From CAKRHR01 sp964423195 (lineage in GTDB: Bacteria > Bacillota > Clostridia > Lachnospirales > Lachnospiraceae), in the NCBI GenBank assembly GCA_964423195.1, contig CAYRDY010000105.1, positions 1-6,811 of the forward strand: 6,811 nucleotides of DNA. Direction: 5' to 3'. Below are positions 1 through 5,159 of the stretch, piece after piece (positions within the stretch are counted from its first letter, which is position 1; each line of letters begins with the position of its first letter). A program made the translations under genes and the position numbers. The notes beneath the pieces were generated by a model. That model worked only from the letters and a program-made list of their open reading frames with translations, was not told the origin of the DNA and did not search any database.

Positions 1-120
1 ATCGGGCAAATCGACGAGCGGCGGTACATGGATGCCTTCCAATACACAAGGGTCAGGAAGATTTTGAAATACGGCGTTGGATGCTACAAGAAAAGCTGCA
101 GGGTCGCGCTCGACAAGTAA
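1..120 (+). CDS. C-terminal fragment of an unidentified protein (5' end outside window)
   Basis: Frame 1 is open from the first base to a TAA at 118-120 and gives 39 residues that end in GVGCYKKSCRVALDK. The piece is basic and has two cysteines close to the end; I do not recognise a family. It lies on the same strand as the Rrf2 regulator and stops 32 bp before that gene's start, so the two may be co-transcribed. No terminator or convincing promoter is visible in the gap. The open frame is short and could be chance, but its position flush against the regulator's ribosome binding site makes a real gene end more likely. Confidence 0.45.
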   Translation: MGQIDERRYMDAFQYTRVRKILKYGVGCYKKSCRVALDK

Positions 121-152
121 ACGAAAAAATCAAATTCAAATCAGGTGATACC

Positions 153-590
153 ATGAGAATTTCAACAAAGGGGCGCTACGCGCTGCGCATGATGATCGAC
201 CTCGCCGAACATCAGGGGGAGGGCTTTATCGCGCTGAAAGATATTGCCAAACGGCAGGACATCTCAAAAAAATATCTTGAACAGATCGTGCCGGTGCTCA
301 ACCGGGCCGATTTTTTGCAGGCCAATCGTGGTTTTCAGGGCGGTTATCGGCTATCCCGCTCGCCGGATAAATATACGGTAGGCGACATTCTGCGGCTGAC
401 GGAGGGGAGCCTCGCGCCCGTAGCGTGCCTTGACCAGTCCCCGCTTACCTGCGAGCGCGCCGCGACTTGCGTGACCCTGCCGATCTGGCAGGGCCTGAAC
501 AAAGTCATCAACGAATATCTGGACGGCATTACCCTGCAGGATATTCTGGATCAGCAGGCGCAGTGTGCCGCGGATAATTACGTCATATAA
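153..590 (+). CDS. Rrf2 family transcriptional regulator (IscR/CymR-like)
   Basis: This 145-residue protein is a dimeric DNA-binding regulator of the Rrf2 family. The N-terminus MRISTKGRYALRMMIDLA is the family hallmark. A winged helix-turn-helix covers about residues 1-65, with the recognition-helix region around SKKYLEQIVPVL (39-49) and the wing at RGFQGGYRL (59-67). Three cysteines, C92, C100 and C106, sit where IscR binds a [2Fe-2S] cluster, although the spacing is CX7CX5C rather than CX5CX5C, so an iron-sulfur or redox sensor is likely. CymR, the cysteine-metabolism regulator of Bacillus, lacks these cysteines. The start at 153 is chosen because AGGTGA (143-148) lies 4 nt upstream and the protein then begins with the conserved motif. 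An in-frame ATG at 81 would add 24 residues unlike the family and overlap the preceding frame. The nearby sulfhydrylase gene suggests control of sulfur assimilation or Fe-S supply; the target is inferred. Confidence 0.93.
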   Translation: MRISTKGRYALRMMIDLAEHQGEGFIALKDIAKRQDISKKYLEQIVPVLNRADFLQANRGFQGGYRLSRSPDKYTVGDILRLTEGSLAPVACLDQSPLTCERAATCVTLPIWQGLNKVINEYLDGITLQDILDQQAQCAADNYVI

Positions 591-667
591 ATTTGGAGCG
601 GCGGCCTCTCCCTCTTTGCAAACACTATCCATGGACGTTCCGTTTTTCGGAGGGAAAGCCGGATTCA

Positions 668-997
668 TCAGCCGAGCGTTGCTGCCGGGATGGTTTGGTT
701 TTTGCGGATAGCCTTTTCACCATATTTTTCTGCATAGGCATCCATATCCAGCGAAATGAGGCTGACAAATCCATCTGGTTCATCCGGATGGACATCCTGC
801 AAGCGGCTGGCAGCTGGCGTAGGTTTCCCGTCCTCCAATTCGTCCAATACCCATCCGGAGGCAGCATCTGCTGCCATGGCAATAGCATCCGCCAAGGATT
901 CACCCTCCGTCACACAGCCAGGGAGATCAGGAAATTCGACGGTAAAACCGGAATGATCATTACACGGATAAAAACATGCTGGGTAAACCAATTTCAC
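668..997 (-). pseudogene. hicB: HicB-type antitoxin, C-terminally truncated
   Basis: The 109-residue product starts MKLVYPACFYP and carries the HicB partial-RNase-H-fold signature SGFTVEFPDLPGCVTEGES (16-34), followed by LADAIAMAADAASGWVLDELEDGKP and FVSLISLDMDAY. In full HicB proteins the sequence corresponding to AIRKNQTIPA runs on into an RHH or HTH DNA-binding segment of about 30 residues. Here it breaks off after ATLG at a TGATGA double stop, and I found no continuation in the other - strand frames downstream. HicB normally neutralises the HicA mRNA interferase and represses its own operon; this copy could keep the toxin-binding domain but probably cannot bind DNA. The start is a GTG at 997 preceded by AAGGAGGAG (1005-1013), a strong ribosome binding site. 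The gene lies 35 nt downstream of the hicA remnant and converges on the Rrf2 gene. It may still be translated as a solitary HicB domain. Confidence 0.8.
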
Positions 998-1032
998 TTT
1001 ATCTCTCCTCCTTGCCTGAATTGCAGGCGGGA

Positions 1033-1083
1033 TTATTTCATCCCTGCCTCTGAGATCATTTTCTCAATGTCTCTTGGCGTCAT
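1033..1083 (-). pseudogene. hicA: hicA toxin remnant, 16 codons
   Basis: Directly upstream of hicB is a tiny ORF encoding MTPRDIEKMISEAGMK then TAA. Its first ten residues match the N-terminus typical of HicA mRNA interferases (MTPREMEKMI-like), and its last residues resemble the usual HicA C-terminus (QAGLK/QAGMK-like). Full HicA is about 60 residues and contains a double-stranded-RNA-binding fold with a catalytic histidine in a GSHxQ motif; that whole core is absent. The simplest reading is an in-frame internal deletion of about 45 codons that joined the two ends. Alternatively, only the N-terminus remains, because G14 also aligns with the glycine of the common DGW motif. AAGGAG (1091-1096) lies 7 nt upstream of the ATG. 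The product cannot be an active toxin. Confidence 0.7.
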
Positions 1084-1105
1084 GTCCAATCTCCTTATAA
1101 AAGAT

Positions 1106-1134
1106 ATTATGCGCATAATGCGCATGTATGTCAA
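1106..1134 (-). promoter_or_regulatory. hicAB promoter
   Basis: On the - strand, TTGACA (1129-1134, perfect -35) is separated by exactly 17 bp from CATAAT (1106-1111, five of six -10 matches). Transcription would start near 1099, just ahead of the hicA ribosome binding site. The promoter appears undamaged although both genes it serves are defective. Confidence 0.75.
1109..1125. promoter_or_regulatory. Operator-like double palindrome in the hicAB promoter
   Basis: ATGCGCATAATGCGCAT consists of two copies of the self-complementary octamer ATGCGCAT separated by one base, so the site is both a direct and an inverted repeat. It fills most of the spacer and overlaps the -10 box of the hicAB promoter, the usual place for HicB (or HicAB complex) autorepression. 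Binding by HicB is inferred; the truncated HicB here should not bind it. Confidence 0.6.
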
Positions 1135-1194
1135 TGGCTTTTAGAATTTTTAATATTTTTAGACACCATGCGGTTGCATTGTACCTTTTGGATG

Positions 1195-1249
1195 CGCCAA
1201 TGCATTTCGCCAATACATTTTGTAAAATTTGTAAAATTGCTGCAAAATC
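1195..1249. repeat. Tandem short repeats upstream of the sulfhydrylase promoter
   Basis: Two adjoining 13-mers, CGCCAATGCATTT (1195-1207) and CGCCAATACATTT (1208-1220), differ at one base. They are followed at once by two exact 9-mers TGTAAAATT (1221-1229 and 1230-1238) and, 2 bp later, a diverged third copy TGCAAAATC (1241-1249). The block ends 13 bp before the -35 box at 1263. Regularly spaced repeats here could be regulator sites or replication slippage products. The rest of the 1141-1262 interval is AT-rich and shows no gene. Confidence 0.6.
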
Positions 1250-1262
1250 ATCATTTTTATGG

Positions 1263-1291
1263 TTGACATTTACGTGTTGATGTAGTATGAT
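1263..1291 (+). promoter_or_regulatory. Promoter of the O-acetylhomoserine sulfhydrylase gene
   Basis: TTGACA (1263-1268) and TATGAT (1286-1291) are separated by 17 bp, a near-consensus sigma-A promoter. The start point would be close to 1298, leaving a leader of about 56 nt, which is too short for a SAM riboswitch or T-box. Control is therefore more likely to come from a DNA-binding protein. Confidence 0.8.
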
Positions 1292-1314
1292 ATAAAAACA
1301 TATTAAACACATAG

Positions 1315-1334
1315 GTTTTATATATTATTAAAAC
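1315..1334. promoter_or_regulatory. Inverted repeat in the sulfhydrylase leader, possible operator
   Basis: GTTTTA (1315-1320) and TAAAAC (1329-1334) are perfect inverted arms around an 8-bp AT centre. The repeat lies about 17 to 36 bp after the predicted transcription start and ends just before the ribosome binding site AGAGGG (1340-1345). A repressor bound here would act as a roadblock. The Rrf2 protein encoded nearby is a candidate by proximity only; I could not match the sequence to a known IscR or CymR consensus. Confidence 0.35.
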
Positions 1335-1353
1335 AGGAAAGAGGGAATTTTCA

Positions 1354-2640
1354 ATGGGCAAGAAATACAGATTTGAGACGATTCAGCTTCACGCAGGTCA
1401 GGAGCATCCGGATCCGGCGTCAGACGCAAGGGCGGTGCCGATTTATCAGACGACCTCCTATGTCTTCAGGAACTCCGCGCACGCGGCGGCTCGCTTCAAC
1501 CTTACCGATGCCGGCAATATCTATGGCCGTCTTACCAACTCCACCGTTGACGTCTTTGAGCAGCGCATGGCCGCGCTTGAGGGCGGCGTGGCGGCATTGG
1601 GCGTCGCCTCCGGCGCCGCGGCTATCACCTACACCATCTTGAACCTGGCCAACGCCGGCGACAATATTGTCTCCGCGAAGACCATTTACGGCGGCACCTA
1701 CAATCTCTTTGCGCACACGCTGCCGCAGTACGGCATCACCACCACTTTCGTGGACGCCGACGAGGAAAATGCTTTTGAAAACGCGATCAACGACCGGACG
1801 AAAGCTGTCTTTATCGAGACCATCGGCAACCCGAATGCCACCCTGATCGACATTGAGGCTGTGGCCAAAATTGCCCATGCGCACAAGATCCCTCTCGTGG
1901 TGGATTCGACCTTTGCCACCCCGTATCTGGTACGCCCGTTTGAGTACGGCGCCGACATCGTCGTTCACTCGGCCACAAAATTCATCGGCGGGCACGGCAC
2001 CGCCATCGGCGGCGTGATCGTCGACAGCGGCAAATTTGACTGGGAGGCCAGCGGCAAATTCCCGGCACTGGTCGAGCCGAACCCAAGCTATCACGGCATC
2101 AGCTTCACAAAAGCTGTCGGCCCGGCCGCCTTTGTGACCAAGATCCGCGCCATCCTGCTGCGCGATACCGGAGCCACCCTGGCGCCGCTGCACGCGTTTT
2201 TGTTCCTGCAGGGACTTGAGACATTGTCGCTGCGCGTTGAGCGGCACGTCGAGAACGCGCTGAAAGTGGTCGATTTTCTCTCCAAGCACCCTCAGGTGGA
2301 GACGGTCAACCATCCGTCCCTTCCGGATCATCCGCATCACGAATTATATAAGAAATATTTCCCGAACGGCGGGGCGTCCATCTTTACATTTGACATCAAG
2401 GGTGACTCCCAGAAGGCGCAGGATTTCATCGACCATCTGGAGATCTTCTCCCTGCTCGCCAATGTCGCCGATGTGAAATCGCTTGTCATTCATCCGGCAA
2501 CCACCACGCACTCACAGCTCAACGAGCAGGAGCTGCTTGAGCAGGGCATCAAGCCGAACACCATCCGCCTCTCCATCGGCACCGAGCATATCGATGATAT
2601 TATCGAAGACCTGAGCCAGGCCTTTGATGCGGTCAAATAA
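1354..2640 (+). CDS. O-acetylhomoserine sulfhydrylase, PLP-dependent (MetY type)
   Basis: The 428-residue cytosolic enzyme belongs to the Cys/Met-metabolism PLP family. Enzymes of this type condense O-acetylhomoserine with sulfide to give homocysteine, a direct sulfhydrylation route to methionine. Seen in the sequence: an N-terminus FETIQLHAGQEHPD typical of MetY; YGR (58-60), which contacts the neighbouring subunit's cofactor phosphate; SG (86-87); Y112 in TIYGGTYNL, stacking on PLP; D184 in VVDSTFATP, pairing with the pyridine nitrogen; and the Schiff-base lysine K209 in HSATKFIGGHG. R405 in IRLSIGTEH should bind the substrate carboxylate. The length and the roughly 50-residue segment after K209 (WEASGKFPALVEPNPSYHG) fit MetY better than the shorter cystathionine lyases or methionine gamma-lyase (about 380-400 residues). 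AGAGGG lies 8 nt upstream of the ATG. The enzyme stands alone on the + strand with its own promoter. Exact sulfur donor and side activities cannot be read from the sequence. Confidence 0.93.
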   Translation: MGKKYRFETIQLHAGQEHPDPASDARAVPIYQTTSYVFRNSAHAAARFNLTDAGNIYGRLTNSTVDVFEQRMAALEGGVAALGVASGAAAITYTILNLANAGDNIVSAKTIYGGTYNLFAHTLPQYGITTTFVDADEENAFENAINDRTKAVFIETIGNPNATLIDIEAVAKIAHAHKIPLVVDSTFATPYLVRPFEYGADIVVHSATKFIGGHGTAIGGVIVDSGKFDWEASGKFPALVEPNPSYHGISFTKAVGPAAFVTKIRAILLRDTGATLAPLHAFLFLQGLETLSLRVERHVENALKVVDFLSKHPQVETVNHPSLPDHPHHELYKKYFPNGGASIFTFDIKGDSQKAQDFIDHLEIFSLLANVADVKSLVIHPATTTHSQLNEQELLEQGIKPNTIRLSIGTEHIDDIIEDLSQAFDAVK

Positions 2641-2681
2641 ATAAAATTTGCCGTTTTTTCGTAAAAATCAACCAAAATTGC

Positions 2682-2719
2682 CAGGAGGCAGTGAAAACAA
2701 CTGTTTTCACTGCCTCCTG
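2682..2719. terminator. Long perfect hairpin between convergent genes
   Basis: CAGGAGGCAGTGAAAAC (2682-2698) and its exact reverse complement (2703-2719) flank the loop AACT, giving a 17-bp stem. It lies 41 bp after the sulfhydrylase stop and 11 bp after the flavoprotein stop, so it probably ends transcription of both. On the - strand the stem is followed by a moderately U-rich stretch (GGCAATTTTGG, then TTTTT at 2662-2666). On the + strand no U-run follows, so intrinsic termination should work better for the flavoprotein transcript. Confidence 0.65.
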
Positions 2720-2730
2720 TCGCCATAGTC

Positions 2731-3690
2731 TCACTCGCCCACAGAGATATATTTCTGCTTCAGTTCCTTGAGATTTGGGATCTGACCCGACGGCGCCGCT
2801 TTTGTCTTGATCTCCGTGGAGTGCTCAAGCTTGCCGGCCCAGCGGAATCTTGACCGCGCCTGCTCCTCCTCAGAGAAATGAACGCGGATCTTCTTGTCCT
2901 CGACAATCAACTCGCCGCGGATGCCGCAGACCGGACATTCCACAGCCATACCATCGTGCATCACCTGCAGGAGGTCGAGATGGCAGACAGGACAAATGCC
3001 CTCCTCATCGCCGCGCCATTTGGTGCGCTCCTCCTCAGTCTCCGCCGCAAGCGCATCCACGATATGCTGCCCGACTTTGGCCATCCTGTCCATGACCTTC
3101 TGATTGCCGAGCACATGCTCGTAGGCCATCGCCCCGTGATACTGATATTTGTCGATGACGTCCATGCCCATAGACATCGGGAATTCGTACATGATCGGCT
3201 CGGCCATCGCCAGCCAGTTCTTGGTCATCGCGCCGCCGACCGTGATCAGCGCCACCACGCGCTTCTTGAAGCTGCGCTCATCCGGAAGCTGGCTCTTGTC
3301 CTTGCCGGCCGCCAGCCCCTCGTCGTAGGTCGCTTTTCTGAATGTCACGTCATGCGATGGCCCCATGCGGTCGCAGACCACCTTGAAATTGCCCGTCGGT
3401 GACGTCTCATAAACCGGTGATCCGACAATGATGGCGTCCGCCTCCATGATCGCCTCGTCGAGAATGTGAAAATCATCCTTTAGCGGGCATCCACCTTTGC
3501 CGCGGCCGGAAATCATGCCGATGACACAGGAAATGCAGCCCGTGCAGATATGGATGTTCAGGGCATCCGCGCGGATGAATTTGATCTCGTGCCCGGCCGC
3601 CTCGCACTCAAGCAGGGCATGCTTGACCATGACTTCGGTGTTGGACATCTTTCTGCCAAACGAAATCCCTAAAACTTTTTTCTTCTCCAT
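2731..3690 (-). CDS. Flavodoxin-fold NAD(P)H-dependent oxidoreductase with Fe-S-type and zinc-ribbon cysteine clusters
   Basis: The 319-residue protein begins MEKKKVLGISFGRKMSNTEVMV, an FMN-reductase-like first beta strand with a phosphate-binding loop. C49, C52, C55 and C68 (ICTGCISC...GGC) follow in the position of the compact cysteine cluster of iron-sulfur flavoproteins. DDFHILDEAIMEADAIIVGSPVY (72-94) and TGNFKVVCDRMGP (99-111) are typical of NADPH-dependent FMN reductase folds. A C-terminal CPVC...CPVC pair (C233, C236, C252, C255) looks like a zinc ribbon or rubredoxin-like knuckle. Electron transfer through FMN and possibly a [4Fe-4S] cluster is likely; the natural substrate is unknown. 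The third-to-fourth cysteine spacing (12 residues) is longer than the classical Isf motif, so cluster binding is inferred. The start at 3690 is supported by AGGAGG (3697-3702) 6 nt upstream. An open frame continues back to 3804 but runs into the SRP RNA gene and should not be annotated as protein. Confidence 0.85.
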   Translation of the reverse strand: MEKKKVLGISFGRKMSNTEVMVKHALLECEAAGHEIKFIRADALNIHICTGCISCVIGMISGRGKGGCPLKDDFHILDEAIMEADAIIVGSPVYETSPTGNFKVVCDRMGPSHDVTFRKATYDEGLAAGKDKSQLPDERSFKKRVVALITVGGAMTKNWLAMAEPIMYEFPMSMGMDVIDKYQYHGAMAYEHVLGNQKVMDRMAKVGQHIVDALAAETEEERTKWRGDEEGICPVCHLDLLQVMHDGMAVECPVCGIRGELIVEDKKIRVHFSEEEQARSRFRWAGKLEHSTEIKTKAAPSGQIPNLKELKQKYISVGE

Positions 3691-3714
3691 CGTAAACCTC
3701 CTGATATATTTAAA

Positions 3715-3980
3715 TCCGTGCGCCCAGCTCCGAATGAGCTCCACAAACGTTACCTGTACAGTTAGCTCCGCCCAGGCGCCCTCACGGCACACAAAAGGTC
3801 TCACTTAGTGCTGCTTCATTCCTGACCTGACACGGTTCATGAGTTTCTGTTGCGTGAGACCCGGACTTCATCACCACTTATACAGGGCAGCTTCGCAAAG
3901 ACCCATCCTCGGCGAGGGCATCACCCCTGCTATAGCGGATTGCAGGCGACAGGGCACCGCTATCTCCCCGGTTGCACGGA
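3715..3980 (-). ncRNA. ffs: Signal recognition particle RNA, bacterial large type
   Basis: The RNA scaffold of the signal recognition particle binds Ffh and targets nascent membrane and secreted proteins. The domain IV core is at 3808-3833 on the - strand: GTGTCAGGTCAGGAATGAAG then CAGCAC, matching the universal GGTCnGGAAnGAAGCAG pattern with a GGAA tetraloop. Upstream, GATAGCGGTGCCCTG, then TGTCG (the UGUNR turn), then CAATCCGCTATAGCAGGG (about 3922-3966) is the Alu-domain core found in Bacillus and Clostridia. TCCGTGC (3974-3980) pairs with GCACGGA (3715-3721), closing the molecule and giving about 266 nt, the expected size of large SRP RNAs. Ends are approximate. The promoter places transcription start about 60 nt further upstream, so a 5' precursor is probably trimmed, as is known for the Bacillus scRNA. 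The tetraloop closing pair is A-U instead of the usual C-G. No intrinsic terminator follows before the flavoprotein gene. Confidence 0.95.
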
Positions 3981-4046
3981 AGCTTTATGGCAATGATTTT
4001 CATACACCGCACACGCGGCGCGACTCCATTGGGAGCCGTTTGCTTT

Positions 4047-4075
4047 AATATACTCTGATTCAGGGGCAGTGTCAA
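4047..4075 (-). promoter_or_regulatory. Promoter of the SRP RNA gene
   Basis: On the - strand, TTGACA (4070-4075) and TATATT (4047-4052) are separated by 17 bp. The predicted start is near 4040, about 60 nt before the mature SRP RNA 5' end. The -35 box lies in the centre of a small inverted repeat, GGGGC (4076-4080 read on the - strand) and GCCCC (4063-4067), only about 20 bp after the stop codon of the upstream hydrolase gene. Confidence 0.8.
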
Positions 4076-4096
4076 GCCCCGCCGACATGATTTCAT

Positions 4097-5029
4097 TTAC
4101 AAACGCGCATTCAGCCAGTTCAGGATGTCCACATACACCACCGCGCGGTCCGTCTCATTTAATATCTCGTGGCGATCATTCTCGTAGAGCTTCATCGTCA
4201 CATCCTCCAGCCCCGCCTCTCTGTAGCGCTCATAGGTCGCTTTGACGCCCCGGCCGTAGTTTCCTACCGGATCCATCGCGCCGGACACGATCAGCACCGG
4301 CAGATCACGTCGCACTCTGCGCATCAGCTCACGCCTGCAGGCCATTGAGATCAGCGTGAAAAGATCCCGGTAGCCGGCCAGTGTGAATGTAAATGTGCAG
4401 TCCTCCCTGGCTGCATACGCCTTCACGATCTCTTTATCTTTTGTCAGCCATGCATACGGCGAGTTATCCTCGGCAAACTTTTCATTATAACGCCCAAAGG
4501 CAATCTTTGTGATCAGTGCGCTCCGGTATCTCCAGCCCTTAAACAGCGCCATGACCGTCGACAGCCCTTTGCCGAAAGCCGTCATAATCGCCGGCTGACT
4601 GCCAGTGCCCATGATGATCGCGCCGTCTATCTCGTCACTGTATTTCGACATCATATTCCGGGCAATAAATGATCCCATACTGTGGCCGAGAATAAAATAC
4701 GGCACGCCGGCAAATTCGCGCTCCGCATGCTTCTTCAGGCGATAATTGTCACCGATCACATACGCGGCGCCGTTTTTCTCGGCGAATATCCCGTATTCCT
4801 CAGCAGTTCTGGCTGTCTTGCCATGTCCCAGATGATCCTCGCCCGCCACGGCATAGCCATGATCACACAAAAATCTGGCAAAATTATCGTACCTGTCCAC
4901 ATACTCCGTCATTCCATGGATGATCTGGACAAAACCTATGACCTCCCGATTCTGCGGCCGCCACATGACGCCGTGAATTTTGTGAATACCGTCACACGAA
5001 TTAAAACAAAAATATTTCTTTGTCACCAT
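4097..5029 (-). CDS. Alpha/beta hydrolase, monoacylglycerol lipase/lysophospholipase type
   Basis: The 310-residue protein belongs to the alpha/beta hydrolase group often labelled serine aminopeptidase S33 or lysophospholipase. The oxyanion-hole segment is QIIHGMTEYVDRY (35-47), followed by GYAVAGEDHLGHGKT (58-72), the counterpart of the D-x-R-G-H-G motif of monoacylglycerol lipases. The nucleophile elbow GHSMG (115-119) puts the catalytic serine at S117. D253 in VLIVSGAMDPVG and H287 in ENDRHEILNE complete the triad, so catalysis should be intact. The middle part (about 145-215) is the variable cap domain. No signal peptide is visible, so a cytosolic esterase or lipase acting on acylglycerols or lysophospholipids is likely; the substrate is inferred. 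The start at 5029 follows AGGAGG (5039-5044) with a 9-nt spacer. An upstream in-frame start at 5074 would add 15 residues containing the ribosome binding site and is rejected. The gene lies 130 bp downstream of the kinase, with a possible promoter of its own. Confidence 0.9.
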   Translation of the reverse strand: MVTKKYFCFNSCDGIHKIHGVMWRPQNREVIGFVQIIHGMTEYVDRYDNFARFLCDHGYAVAGEDHLGHGKTARTAEEYGIFAEKNGAAYVIGDNYRLKKHAEREFAGVPYFILGHSMGSFIARNMMSKYSDEIDGAIIMGTGSQPAIMTAFGKGLSTVMALFKGWRYRSALITKIAFGRYNEKFAEDNSPYAWLTKDKEIVKAYAAREDCTFTFTLAGYRDLFTLISMACRRELMRRVRRDLPVLIVSGAMDPVGNYGRGVKATYERYREAGLEDVTMKLYENDRHEILNETDRAVVYVDILNWLNARL

Positions 5030-5095
5030 CGAAAAGCGCCTCCTCGTCGCGTCAACTCTTAACAGTTCAACCAAATCAAAACGGATACTGCATCA

Positions 5096-5124
5096 AGTTT
5101 ACCATATTTTTTCCGCTATTTCAA
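5096..5124 (-). promoter_or_regulatory. Possible promoter of the alpha/beta hydrolase gene
   Basis: On the - strand, TTGAAA (5119-5124) and TAAACT (5096-5101) are separated by 17 bp, in an AT-rich stretch between the kinase stop and the hydrolase ribosome binding site. The -10 matches the consensus at four of six positions. Read-through from the kinase gene is an alternative, since no clear terminator lies between the two. Confidence 0.4.
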
Positions 5125-5159
5125 ATAATATCGGCATTTACCGCCAATTTTTATTATTT

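Noticed and set aside
81..152. Upstream in-frame ATG that would extend the Rrf2 regulator by 24 residues
   Set aside because: The extension overlaps the preceding frame and is unlike family N-termini; AGGTGA directly precedes the ATG at 153, where the conserved MRISTKGRYA begins.
607..662. Imperfect inverted repeat (CTCCCTC against GGAGGGA) between the Rrf2 and hicB genes as a terminator
   Set aside because: The arms are interrupted, the loop is long, and no T-run follows on either strand.
593..1144. A 183-codon open frame on the + strand
   Set aside because: It lies antisense across the hicB and hicA remnants, has no recognisable domain and no good ribosome binding site; it is a shadow.
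1064..1312. An 82-codon - strand frame across the hicA promoter and the region upstream of the sulfhydrylase gene
   Set aside because: AT-rich composition, no family resemblance, and it covers clear promoters in both directions.
1292..1353. SAM riboswitch or T-box leader before the sulfhydrylase gene
   Set aside because: The predicted leader is only about 56 nt and shows none of the conserved elements; a terminator-antiterminator pair is also missing.
3691..3804. N-terminal extension of the flavoprotein by 38 residues
   Set aside because: It would translate the 3' part of the SRP RNA; the RBS and the typical MEKKKVLGISFG start point to 3690.
4063..4080. GGGGC/GCCCC inverted repeat after the hydrolase gene as a terminator
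   Set aside because: The stem is only 5 bp with an 8-nt loop and no U-tract, and the loop holds the -35 box of the SRP promoter.
3839..4096. Short open frames on both strands within the SRP RNA region
   Set aside because: They overlap the structured RNA and its promoter, and have no family features.
5131..5146. CGG/CCG hairpin after the histidine kinase as a terminator
   Set aside because: Only about three G-C pairs and no following U-run on the - strand.
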